From positions 1 through 64,000 of the forward strand of contig JAQVCQ010000001.1 of NCBI GenBank assembly GCA_028689715.1: a stretch of DNA of 64,000 bases, read 5' to 3'. The position numbers were made by a program, and so were the translations under genes. Shown in pieces: positions 35,815 through 44,066 of the stretch. A model generated the notes under the pieces. That model was not told where the DNA came from. It did not search any database and saw only the letters and a program-made list of their open reading frames with translations. Within the stretch, counting starts at the first letter, position 1, and the number at the start of each line of letters is the position of its first letter. Origin of the DNA: Lachnospiraceae bacterium. GTDB taxonomy: Bacteria > Bacillota > Clostridia > Lachnospirales > Lachnospiraceae.

Positions 35815-37263
35815 ATGAAAAAGATTCTTTTTGCAGCATCAGAAGGTGTTCCATTCATTAAGACAGGAGGACTGGCTGATGTCATTGGATCTCTTCCAAA
35901 ATGTATTGATAAAAAGTACTTTGATGTCAGGATCATTATGCCAAAGTATTCATGTATTTCACAGAAACTGAAAGATATGATGCAATACAAGTTTCATTTT
36001 TATATGGATTTTCATTGGAAACAGGAGTATGTAGGTGTTTTTGAAGCAGAGGTTGAAGGAATTACGTATTATTTTATTGACAATGAGGCTTTGTTTGGTG
36101 AGACGACTCCATATAGCAAGGATCCTTATCTTGATATTCTTAAGTTCACCTATTTTTCCAAAGCAGTATTATCAGCACTCCCGATCATTGACTTCAGACC
36201 TGATATCATACATTGCCATGACTGGCAGACGGGATTCATTCCTGTTTATCTGAATGAAAGATTTCACCAGGGAGACTTCTTCCGTGGAATCAAATCTGTC
36301 ATGACGATACATAATCTTAAATTTCAGGGTAAATGGGATATTCCTTCCATGAAAGAAATTACAGGTCTTCCATCTTATTTCTTTGCGCCTGATAAACTCG
36401 AAGCATATAAAGATGCCAATATTTTAAAGGGTGGAATCGTGTTTTCAAATGCCATTACAACAGTCAGCAGTACTTATGCAAATGAAATCATGACAGAATT
36501 TTACGGTGAAGGCCTGGATGGACTTCTTTGTGCGAGACAAAGTGATCTGCGAGGAATCGTAAACGGTATAGATTATGATGAATTCAATCCTGAGACGGAT
36601 CAGTATCTTGATTATCCATATAACCCAATTAATTTCAGGAAAGAAAAGATCAAAAACAAACGTGCGTTGCAGGCTCAGCTTGGTCTGGAACAGGATGATA
36701 AAAAATTCCTGATCGGTATTGTTTCAAGACTGACTGATCAAAAAGGATTTGATCTGATCGCACACGTCATGGATGAACTGTGCCATGATAATGTACAAAT
36801 TGTTGTGCTTGGAACAGGCGATGAAAAATATGAAAATATGTTCCGTCACTTTGACTGGAAATATCATGGTAAGGTTTCTGCAAATATATTTTATTCCGAA
36901 GAGATATCACATAAAATATATGCGTCATGCGATGCATTTTTAATGCCTTCTCTGTTTGAACCTTGCGGTCTGAGCCAGTTGATTTCACTACGATATGGTA
37001 CGGTTCCAATCGTGCGTGAGACGGGTGGATTAAAAGATACAGTGGAACCTTATAATGAATATGAAAACGATGGTACAGGATTTTCTTTTACCAATTATAA
37101 TGCACATGAGATGTTAACGACGATCCGTTATGCAGAAAGCGTATATTATAATAAAAAACGTGAATGGAATAAGTTGGTAGACAGAGGAATGGCAACGGAT
37201 TTTTCATGGAAAGTTTCGGCAAAAAAATATCAGGAAATGTATGATTGGCTGATTGGGAAATAA
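35815..37263 (+). CDS. glgA: Glycogen synthase (ADP-glucose type, GT5)
   Basis: GlgA transfers glucose from ADP-glucose to the growing alpha-1,4-glucan. The 482-aa protein has KTGGLADV at residues 16-23 (sugar-nucleotide binding), the HCHDWQTG motif, SRLTDQKGFDLI at the start of the second Rossmann domain, and EPCGLSQLISLRYGT with the catalytic glutamate. ATG 35815 has AGGAGG at 8 nt; ATG 35809 is too close. No glgB, glgC or glgP lies nearby, so glycogen genes are scattered. The following gene starts 1 nt after its stop. Confidence 0.95.
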   Translation: MKKILFAASEGVPFIKTGGLADVIGSLPKCIDKKYFDVRIIMPKYSCISQKLKDMMQYKFHFYMDFHWKQEYVGVFEAEVEGITYYFIDNEALFGETTPYSKDPYLDILKFTYFSKAVLSALPIIDFRPDIIHCHDWQTGFIPVYLNERFHQGDFFRGIKSVMTIHNLKFQGKWDIPSMKEITGLPSYFFAPDKLEAYKDANILKGGIVFSNAITTVSSTYANEIMTEFYGEGLDGLLCARQSDLRGIVNGIDYDEFNPETDQYLDYPYNPINFRKEKIKNKRALQAQLGLEQDDKKFLIGIVSRLTDQKGFDLIAHVMDELCHDNVQIVVLGTGDEKYENMFRHFDWKYHGKVSANIFYSEEISHKIYASCDAFLMPSLFEPCGLSQLISLRYGTVPIVRETGGLKDTVEPYNEYENDGTGFSFTNYNAHEMLTTIRYAESVYYNKKREWNKLVDRGMATDFSWKVSAKKYQEMYDWLIGK

Positions 37264-37264
37264 T

Positions 37265-39034
37265 ATGACGGAAATAAGAGAATACCTCAGACAAAGCCAT
37301 ATAATAAGTGACGGTGCGTTTGGTACTTATTATGCATCAATGGGAAACAGAGGGCTTTCTGAAAAAGCAAATTTGACAGACCGTAATCAGGTCAAGATGA
37401 TTCATAAGAACTATATTGATGCAGGCGCCAGGATGATACGAACGAATACATTTTCAGCAAATACGAAATCGCTGCAATGTGACTGGGATGAAACTGTAAG
37501 ATATATCAAAGCCGGATTTGAAATTGCAAAAGAGGCTGTAAAAGAGTCGGGAAAAGAAGTATATATTGCAGCTGATATAGGACCTATTGAGCTAACAGAT
37601 CAGGATATGAAACCGGAAATTGATCAGGAATATCTGAAAATAGCGGAAACGTTTCTTGATGAGGGTGCAAATATCATACTTTTCGAAACATTTTCAGATA
37701 TAGAAGGCCTTTCTGAACTGATTGGTAAAATCAGGCAACGCAATCAGGATACGTTCATCATGGTACAGTTCGCACTGAATCAGCATGGATATACAGAACA
37801 TGGAATTGGAGTTCATAGAATTCTTGAATGGGCATCTAATACCAGTGAACTGGATCTGATCGGTTTCAACTGTGGAGTTGGGCCTGGACATCTTTTGCGT
37901 ATTCTGAAACAGGCAAAATTTCCTGAGAATCTATATCTTTCGGCTTTACCAAATGCCGGTTATCCTGATAAAACTGCCGGCAGAGTTGAATTTCTTGGAA
38001 ACAAAGAATACTTTGCACAGAAAATGAAGGAAATTGGTGAACTAGGGATCCACATCCTGGGTGGTTGCTGTGGTACGGATCCGGAATATATTGCAGATGT
38101 TGTTAAAATGGCAAATGTCAGTGATCGACCGAAAACAAACAAAATCCTGACAGAAGACAATCTGGAGCCGGAGCTTCGGGATCATAGTTTTTACAAAAAC
38201 AAGCATAAAAAAAAGATCATAGCAATAGAATTATCTCCACCGCTTAATGCAGATCCGGGCAATATTATGGATGCAGCCAATATTTTAAGGCAGTGCGATG
38301 TTGATGTTGTAAACTTCCCTGACTCACCGTCAGGACGAACAAGAGCTGATTCGGTACTTATGGCGGTGAAAGTATTACATGAAACAGAACTTTGTGTGAT
38401 GCCCCATGTGTGCTGTCGTGATAAAAATGCCATTGCGATCCGATCCCAGATTCTTGGTGCATATATGAATGGCGTGAAGAATTTTCTGGTCGTAACAGGA
38501 GACCCGGTACCGGTCCATGCCAGGGGAGATATAAAAAGTGTATTTAATTTTGATTCGATCGGGATGATGAAAATCATGCAGCAGATGAATGAAGAACAGT
38601 TCAGGCATGATCCACTTATTTATGGCGGTGCGATCAATCAGACAAGAAGAAATCTTGAGGTTGAAATAAGCCGTGTGAAGAAAAAGTTGGAAGCGGGCGC
38701 GTCTTTCTTCATGACACAGCCAGTATTTTCTGATCAGGATCTGGAACGGATCAGATTGATCAAAAATGAAACGGGAGCAGTCATATTGTGTGGTATTATG
38801 CCACTGGTCAGCAGAAAGAATGCTGTTTTTATGAAAAATGAGATGACTGGTATTGAAGTGCCGGATGAAGTGATTGATCGTTATCGTGTTGATATGAGCA
38901 AAGAAGAAGGTGAACTGACCGGAGTCATGCTTGCACGCGAGATCATGGAAAAAAGCAAAGAAATAGCTGACGGATATTACTTTTCCATTCCATTTAACAG
39001 AACTTATTTACTCAAACAAATTCTTCAGAAATAA
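37265..39034 (+). CDS. Bifunctional homocysteine S-methyltransferase / 5,10-methylenetetrahydrofolate reductase
   Basis: A 589-aa fusion like Bacillus YitJ. The N-terminal half (about 1-290) is a zinc-dependent homocysteine methyltransferase with ligands Cys203 (GFNCGVGP), Cys268 and Cys269 (LGGCCGTDP) and the SDGAFGTYYASMG start. The C-terminal half (about 300-589) is a MetF-type flavoprotein domain (AIELSPPLNADPGN, VVTGDPVPVHARGD, GGAINQTRRN). It could couple methyl-THF formation to methionine synthesis. It starts directly after glgA. No SAM riboswitch or methionine T-box precedes it. Confidence 0.92.
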   Translation: MTEIREYLRQSHIISDGAFGTYYASMGNRGLSEKANLTDRNQVKMIHKNYIDAGARMIRTNTFSANTKSLQCDWDETVRYIKAGFEIAKEAVKESGKEVYIAADIGPIELTDQDMKPEIDQEYLKIAETFLDEGANIILFETFSDIEGLSELIGKIRQRNQDTFIMVQFALNQHGYTEHGIGVHRILEWASNTSELDLIGFNCGVGPGHLLRILKQAKFPENLYLSALPNAGYPDKTAGRVEFLGNKEYFAQKMKEIGELGIHILGGCCGTDPEYIADVVKMANVSDRPKTNKILTEDNLEPELRDHSFYKNKHKKKIIAIELSPPLNADPGNIMDAANILRQCDVDVVNFPDSPSGRTRADSVLMAVKVLHETELCVMPHVCCRDKNAIAIRSQILGAYMNGVKNFLVVTGDPVPVHARGDIKSVFNFDSIGMMKIMQQMNEEQFRHDPLIYGGAINQTRRNLEVEISRVKKKLEAGASFFMTQPVFSDQDLERIRLIKNETGAVILCGIMPLVSRKNAVFMKNEMTGIEVPDEVIDRYRVDMSKEEGELTGVMLAREIMEKSKEIADGYYFSIPFNRTYLLKQILQK

Positions 39035-39144
39035 AGCAATATTATTTTACGTGAAAATTACATGTGATTTACAGGAGGATGCTATCTGTATTTCCATAAA
39101 AATACTAAACTGATGAAGGTATAAAAAATCAGAAAGGTAGTTTT

Positions 39145-39768
39145 ATGGAAAAACAGAAAGCAAAACATTCCGATTATCCGTTACAACAGATCTTAAAATG
39201 GAATGCGGCTAAAAAACTTGTCATGTCAAGGCTTGAGATCATTCATGACGATCTGTCTCTGGAAAGTGAAAGGAAAATCATTCAAAGTATCACTGGCAGG
39301 ATCAAGTCAGAAGAAAGTGTACTTGCAAAGTTAAAGAAAAAAGGTTATCACGCAAGTGTTTTTGAAGCGGAAGATTATCTGAATGATATAGTTGGTGTCA
39401 GGGCGGTGTGTCTCTTTGAAGATGACCTTTATCGTATTCTTGATGCACTGCTCTATTCACAGGAAATCAGGATCGTGAAGATTAAAGATTACATTAAGAA
39501 TCCGAAGAATTCAGGATATAGAAGTTTACATGTCATCATTAAAATGCCGGTCGTTCTGGCGAAAAAACAGCACTGGGTGACGGTAGAAATCCAGCTGAGA
39601 ACATCAGCGATGGATTACTGGGCAGAACTTGATTATCAGTTCAGATATAAAAAGACAGATAAGAGAGCAGAAGCAATTGGTGAAGAATTAAAAAAATATT
39701 CACTGCTCATTGAAGAAGTTGATCATAAAATGATTTTTCTTCGAAATCAGATTGCAGCAATGAATTAA
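39145..39768 (+). CDS. Small alarmone synthetase, RelQ-type GTP pyrophosphokinase
   Basis: A 207-aa single-domain RelA/SpoT synthetase lacking the HD hydrolase and the TGS/ACT regulatory domains. Conserved synthetase segments are visible: DIVGVRAVCLFEDDLYRI, IKDYIKNPKNSGYRSLH and VEIQLRTSAMDYWAELDYQF. Such enzymes (YjbM/RelQ) make (p)ppGpp from GTP/GDP and ATP under envelope or growth stress. RBS AAAGG precedes the ATG. It is followed by rqcH, with a likely separate promoter for the latter. Confidence 0.93.
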   Translation: MEKQKAKHSDYPLQQILKWNAAKKLVMSRLEIIHDDLSLESERKIIQSITGRIKSEESVLAKLKKKGYHASVFEAEDYLNDIVGVRAVCLFEDDLYRILDALLYSQEIRIVKIKDYIKNPKNSGYRSLHVIIKMPVVLAKKQHWVTVEIQLRTSAMDYWAELDYQFRYKKTDKRAEAIGEELKKYSLLIEEVDHKMIFLRNQIAAMN

Positions 39769-39892
39769 ATAAGAGAAGATTATGCAGGGACAGAGGAAGA
39801 GATTCTGAAGTCTTTTTTTGTTGTGAAATGATGGAAGAAATAATGTCGATGTAGTACAATAGAAAAGAATAAGATTAAGAATGGAGCAATAT

Positions 39893-41635
39893 ATGGCTTT
39901 TGACGGATTAACAGTTGCGTGTCTTGTAAAGGAATGTAACGATAAAATAATAGGTGGGCGGATCATGAAAATTGCCCAGCCTGAAAACGATGAACTTTTA
40001 TTAACACTTAAAAATGGAAAAGACCAGTATCGCATGCTTATCTCAGCAGATCCGTCTTTACCATTGTGTTATTTCACTTCACAGAACAAACAAAGCCCAA
40101 TGACGGCACCCACTTTCTGTATGTTGCTTCGCAAGCACATTCAGAACGCAAGAATCATTTCAATTACACAGCCGGAACTCGAAAGAGTAATCAAAATGGA
40201 AGTGGAACATTTAGATGAGATGGGAGATCTGTGCAGAAAATATTTATATATCGAATTAATGGGAAAGCATAGTAATATCATTTTTTGTGACGAAAAAAAC
40301 ACAATCATTGACAGTATTAAAAGAATTTCGACCATGGTCAGCTCTGTGAGAGAAGTCCTGCCCGGAAGAGAATATTTTATTCCGGATACGCAGGGAAAGA
40401 GGTCTCCGATCCTTGAATCAAAGGAGGACTTTTGCAATACGATCAGAAGTAAGTCCATGCCACTTCAAAAGGCAGTCTATACGTCATATATGGGGATTTC
40501 TCCACTGATCGCACAGGAAATCTGTTATAGGTCAGGAATCGATGCGGATCTTCCGACGAACAGTATTACAGATGAACAGGCTGATGGGGTCTATCGGGCT
40601 TTTTGTTCGATTATATCCTCAGCTCAGGAAGGAAAATATGATCCAGTGATCGTTTATGAAAACCAGGTTCCGGCAGAATACAGTGCAGTTGCGCTGACAA
40701 GTTATCAGAATGAAAATACGAAACATATTTCATCGATTTCAGAACTTCTTGAGCAGTTCTATGCTGAAAAGAACACGATCGTTCGAATCAGACAGAGATC
40801 GATCGATCTTCGCAGGATCGTACAGACAGCATTAGAACGAAATATCAGAAAATATGATCTGCAGCTCAAACAGCTAAAAGATACTGAAAAAAAAGAACAG
40901 TATCGGATTTATGGTGAACTGCTTCATACATATGGTTATGAGATCGTTGCAGGAAGCCGTATGGCAGATGTATTAAATTATTACACAAATGAACAGATCA
41001 GAATTCCATTAGATCCTGATCTGAGTTCTCTGGACAATGCCAAGAAGTATTTTGAAAAATACAATAAACTGAAGAGAACATTCGAAGCATTATCAGTTCT
41101 GACAAAAGAAACGAAAGAAGAGATCGAACATCTGGAATCTGTGATGAATGCACTTGATATTGCATTACATGAATCTGATCTGATGCAGATCAAAGAAGAA
41201 CTGATTCTGAGTGGACACATGAAGAGAAAAGGAAAACAGCAGAAAGAGCGAATTGTAAGCAGACCATTTCATTATATCAGCCAGGATGGCTATCATATCT
41301 TTGTTGGCAAAAATAATATACAGAATGAAGAACTTACATTTAAGTTCGCATTAGGTAATGATATGTGGTTCCATGCAAAAGGAATTCCTGGTTCACATGT
41401 GATCGTAAAAACGAATGGAGATAAACTGCCGGATAAGACTTATGAAGAAGCAGCAAGACTTGCGGCATTTTATTCTAAGGCACGTGGCAATGAAAAAGTA
41501 GAGATCGACTATACAGAGCGTAAGAATGTCAAAAAGCCAGGTGGCGGAAAACCAGGATTTGTTGTATATTATACAAATTATTCCATGATGATCGATTGTG
41601 ACATATCCGGAATTGAAAGTGTTTTGGATCAGTAA
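39893..41635 (+). CDS. rqcH: Ribosome quality control factor RqcH (NFACT family)
   Basis: RqcH binds obstructed 50S-peptidyl-tRNA complexes and adds alanine tails for degradation; older annotation calls the family fibronectin-binding protein. 580 aa: an NFACT-N domain starting MAFDGLTVACLVKEC, helix-hairpin-helix and coiled-coil M region (about 290-440), and NFACT-R (DUF814) with NDMWFHAKGIPGSHVIVK. ATG 39893 follows GGAG (39883-39886), which itself lies behind an in-frame ATG at 39881 that has no RBS. A TACAAT box (39855-39860) may be its -10. No terminator is seen after it. Confidence 0.93.
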   Translation: MAFDGLTVACLVKECNDKIIGGRIMKIAQPENDELLLTLKNGKDQYRMLISADPSLPLCYFTSQNKQSPMTAPTFCMLLRKHIQNARIISITQPELERVIKMEVEHLDEMGDLCRKYLYIELMGKHSNIIFCDEKNTIIDSIKRISTMVSSVREVLPGREYFIPDTQGKRSPILESKEDFCNTIRSKSMPLQKAVYTSYMGISPLIAQEICYRSGIDADLPTNSITDEQADGVYRAFCSIISSAQEGKYDPVIVYENQVPAEYSAVALTSYQNENTKHISSISELLEQFYAEKNTIVRIRQRSIDLRRIVQTALERNIRKYDLQLKQLKDTEKKEQYRIYGELLHTYGYEIVAGSRMADVLNYYTNEQIRIPLDPDLSSLDNAKKYFEKYNKLKRTFEALSVLTKETKEEIEHLESVMNALDIALHESDLMQIKEELILSGHMKRKGKQQKERIVSRPFHYISQDGYHIFVGKNNIQNEELTFKFALGNDMWFHAKGIPGSHVIVKTNGDKLPDKTYEEAARLAAFYSKARGNEKVEIDYTERKNVKKPGGGKPGFVVYYTNYSMMIDCDISGIESVLDQ

Positions 41636-41672
41636 GGAATCAAAAGATCTTTAGATTAAGACAGACAAAATA

Positions 41673-41812
41673 TTGAATGAAGCTTACAGACAAATGTTAA
41701 ATGATGCCTACAGGCAAATGTTTAATGAGCCTACAGGCAAATGTTAAATGATGCCTACAGGCAAATGTTTAATGAGCCTACAGGCAAATGTTAAATGATG
41801 CCTGTGTTTACC
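41673..41812 (+). repeat. Tandem 23/24-nt repeat array upstream of yicC
   Basis: Six copies are found: starts at 41673, 41697, 41721, 41744, 41768 and 41791, with lengths alternating 24 and 23 nt so the higher-order period is 47. Copies 2-5 contain GCCTACAGGC, a dyad (TGCC-TACA-GGCA in copies 2 and 4), followed by AAATG. The first copy is degenerate and the last diverges after TGCCTG. The array ends exactly where the yicC -35 box begins. Confidence 0.93.
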
Positions 41813-41841
41813 TTGACGATATAGGGCTATTGAACTATAAT
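41813..41841 (+). promoter_or_regulatory. Strong promoter of yicC-remA-gmk-rpoZ
   Basis: -35 TTGACG (41813-41818), 17-bp spacer, consensus TATAAT (41836-41841), with a second TATAAT overlapping at 41841-41846. The leader of about 95 nt contains two small hairpins: TGAACA/TGTTCA (41875-41893) and GCATGC/GCGTGC (41909-41925). Confidence 0.8.
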
Positions 41842-41941
41842 ATAATGAAGTATGTAAAATTTCCATTAAAATGATGAACAAAAATCGTGTTCAGTCATAG
41901 GATCAAAAGCATGCTCGAAGCGTGCGGAATGGTTAACAGAT

Positions 41942-42820
41942 ATGATTAAAAGCATGACGGGTTTTGGCAGATGTGAGATTGAAGAAAGCAACCGTAAAGT
42001 TACAGTTGAGATGAAGTCGGTAAATCACAGATACCTCGACACGAATATCAAAATGCCCAAAAAACTTAATTTTTTTGAAACTTCGATCAGGAACCTTCTT
42101 AAAAATTATATTCAGCGTGGAAAAGTAGATATTTTTATTTCTTATGAAGATTTCAGTGAAAATAATATCTGTATCAAATACAATAAAGAAGTAGCACGTG
42201 AATATATGAATTACCTGAACCAGATGGCGCAGGATTTTTCGCTTGAAAACGATATCAGAATCTCAGCACTTTCTAGATATCCAGAGGTCTTTTCTATGGA
42301 AGAGCAGACACAGGACGAAGAAGAAATTTGGAAAACTCTTGAGAAATCCATTAGAGGTGCAGCAGAAGGTTTTGTTGAGACCAGGATTACTGAAGGAGAA
42401 CATCTGAAAGAGGATCTTGTGGGTAAACTGAATACAATGCTGGAACATGTTGATTTTATTTCAGACAAAGCACCGGTAATCATTGCTGAATACAAGAACA
42501 AGCTTGAAGAAAAAGTAAAAGAATTACTTGGAGATACCAAAGTTGATGAGAACAGACTTTTAACTGAAGTCACAATTTTTGCTGATAAGGTCTGTGTTGA
42601 TGAAGAGATCGTCAGATTGAAAAGTCATATTGAGACAACCAGGAACACTTTGATCGAAGGCGGAAGTATAGGTAGAAAACTTGATTTTATTGCACAGGAA
42701 ATGAACAGAGAGGCTAATACGATTCTGTCAAAAGCAAGTGATCTTGAAATTTCCAATCGTGCGATCGAATTGAAAACCGAAATTGAAAAAGTCAGAGAAC
42801 AGATTCAGAATATTGAGTAG
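41942..42820 (+). CDS. yicC: YicC family endoribonuclease-like protein
   Basis: A 292-aa YicC/YloC protein. N-terminus IKSMTGFGRCEIEE, central SVNHRYLDTNIKMPKKL, and the C-terminal DUF1732 core ending IEKVREQIQNIE with EMNREANTILSKASD. Enterobacterial YicC has been reported to act in small-RNA decay, and its relatives as endoribonucleases; the role in Firmicutes is less clear. It precedes remA and gmk as in most Firmicutes. The RBS (GGAATGG) is poor. It is driven by the promoter at 41813. Confidence 0.92.
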   Translation: MIKSMTGFGRCEIEESNRKVTVEMKSVNHRYLDTNIKMPKKLNFFETSIRNLLKNYIQRGKVDIFISYEDFSENNICIKYNKEVAREYMNYLNQMAQDFSLENDIRISALSRYPEVFSMEEQTQDEEEIWKTLEKSIRGAAEGFVETRITEGEHLKEDLVGKLNTMLEHVDFISDKAPVIIAEYKNKLEEKVKELLGDTKVDENRLLTEVTIFADKVCVDEEIVRLKSHIETTRNTLIEGGSIGRKLDFIAQEMNREANTILSKASDLEISNRAIELKTEIEKVREQIQNIE

Positions 42821-42832
42821 AGCGGTGAGAAT

Positions 42833-43093
42833 TTGAATAAATTAATTCATATAGGATTTGGGAATATTGTAAATACAGGAAAAATTGTTGCAGTGGTCAG
42901 TCCTGAATCAGCACCTGTTAAGCGTATGGTGCAAAAGGCAAAAGAAGAAGGAATTGCAATTGATGCGACCTGTGGAAGAAAGACAAAAGCAGTGCTTTTT
43001 ATGGAAAATAATCAGATCGTACTGTCGGCATTACTGCCTGAAACAATAGCGAACCGTGCTTATGCAGACAATGGAGAAACAAATGAAGAATAG
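42833..43093 (+). CDS. remA: RemA-like extracellular matrix regulator (DUF370)
   Basis: An 86-aa member of the RemA/YlzA family: KLIHIGFGNIVNTGKIVAVVSPESAPVKRMV and later IDATCGRKTKAVLFMENNQIVLSALLPETIA (given in part). In Bacillus RemA is a DNA-binding activator of biofilm matrix and osmoprotection genes. The start is TTG 42833 with AGCGGTGAG upstream; no in-frame ATG fits. The gene overlaps gmk by 11 nt. It is in its conserved position; whether it controls matrix genes here is unknown. Confidence 0.9.
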   Translation: MNKLIHIGFGNIVNTGKIVAVVSPESAPVKRMVQKAKEEGIAIDATCGRKTKAVLFMENNQIVLSALLPETIANRAYADNGETNEE

Positions 43094-43715
43094 TGGGATA
43101 TTAATTGTTGTATCCGGATTTTCAGGTGCGGGTAAAGGGACATTGATGAAGCGTCTGCTTGAAAAGTATGATACGTACTCTCTTTCCATATCAATGACAA
43201 CGAGAGAACCACGCCTGGGCGAAACGGATGGAAAAGAATATTTTTTTGTAACGAAAGAACAGTTTGAACAAAAGATTACAGAAAATGGATTGGTTGAACA
43301 TGCTGTCTACTGCGATAATTATTATGGAACACCACGTAATTATGTAGAGGAGCAACTTATAAAAGGGAAAGATGTTATTCTCGAGATAGAGATCCAGGGT
43401 GCTTTAAAAGTAAAAGAAATGTTTCCAGACGCACTGCTTTTGTTCGTAATGCCTCCCAGTATTGAGGAACTCAGAAGAAGACTCAATGGCAGAGGAACTG
43501 AAACAGAAGAAGTAATTGAAAAAAGATTGCAAAGAGCAACAGAAGAAGCTGAAGATATTGAAGCTTATGAGTATATCGTTATCAATGACGATCTGGAAGT
43601 ATGTGTTGATGAAATGCATCAGATGATTTTGGCATCGCACAATGTTCCTGCAAGAAATATGAAATTTATAGAGAATATGAGAAATGATCTAAAAGATCTT
43701 TCGAAAGGAGAATAA
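43083..43715 (+). CDS. gmk: Guanylate kinase
   Basis: Gmk phosphorylates GMP to GDP. The 210-aa protein has the P-loop SGFSGAGKGTLMKRLL (starting about residue 11), the GMP-binding SMTTREPRLGETDGKEYFFV and the lid region RLNGRGTETEEVIEKRL. ATG 43083 overlaps remA and has GGAG at 6 nt; the longer open frame starting at 43056 would overlap further and is rejected. rpoZ follows after 1 nt. Confidence 0.96.
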   Translation: MKNSGILIVVSGFSGAGKGTLMKRLLEKYDTYSLSISMTTREPRLGETDGKEYFFVTKEQFEQKITENGLVEHAVYCDNYYGTPRNYVEEQLIKGKDVILEIEIQGALKVKEMFPDALLLFVMPPSIEELRRRLNGRGTETEEVIEKRLQRATEEAEDIEAYEYIVINDDLEVCVDEMHQMILASHNVPARNMKFIENMRNDLKDLSKGE

Positions 43716-43716
43716 T

Positions 43717-43953
43717 ATGTTACATCCATCTTATACTGATTTATTGAACGTAGTAAACAAAGAGGTAGAACAGGGCGAGGAACTGGTTGCCAACAGTAGA
43801 TATTCAATTGTTATGGCGACTTCAAAAAGAGCAAGACAGATCATTGCAGGTGAAGAACCACTGGTAAAAGCAGCAGGTAAGAAACCACTGTCAATTGCAA
43901 TTGAAGAGCTGAGTCAGTCGAAAATAAAGATTACTGGCGTTGAAGAAGAATAA
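43717..43953 (+). CDS. rpoZ: RNA polymerase omega subunit
   Basis: Omega (78 aa) assists assembly of RNA polymerase by binding beta-prime. The family motif RYSIVMATSKRARQI is intact near residues 29-43, followed by VKAAGKKPLSIAIEEL. RBS AAAGGAG overlaps the end of gmk. The terminator at 43962 closes the operon, the usual gmk-rpoZ arrangement. Confidence 0.95.
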   Translation: MLHPSYTDLLNVVNKEVEQGEELVANSRYSIVMATSKRARQIIAGEEPLVKAAGKKPLSIAIEELSQSKIKITGVEEE

Positions 43954-43961
43954 AATAGCTT

Positions 43962-43997
43962 AAAAAGAGAAATGCTTAATATGCTTTCTCTTTTTTT
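43962..43997 (+). terminator. Terminator of yicC-rpoZ operon
   Basis: AAAAAGAGAAA-T-GC (43962-43975) pairs with GCTTTCTCTTTTT (43983-43995) with one bulged T, ending in a T-run. Confidence 0.85.
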
Positions 43998-44001
43998 CAG
44001 T

Positions 44002-44010
44002 TGTTATAAT
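44002..44010 (+). promoter_or_regulatory. Extended -10 promoter of rimO
   Basis: TG-T-TATAAT (44002-44010) lies immediately behind the rpoZ terminator; the -35 position would fall in the terminator's 3' arm and is weak. Confidence 0.45.
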
Positions 44011-44066
44011 ACAGAAAGAAACTCGTAAAAATAATAGAATAATAAGATTTAATGGATAGGTGTTTA

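Noticed and set aside
39035..39144. Riboswitch or terminator after the methyltransferase-reductase gene
   Set aside because: No stable stem with a T-run and no conserved riboswitch core could be found in this interval.
41673..41812. CRISPR array upstream of yicC
   Set aside because: The repeats are contiguous with no unique spacers, units are 23-24 nt, and there is no cas gene.
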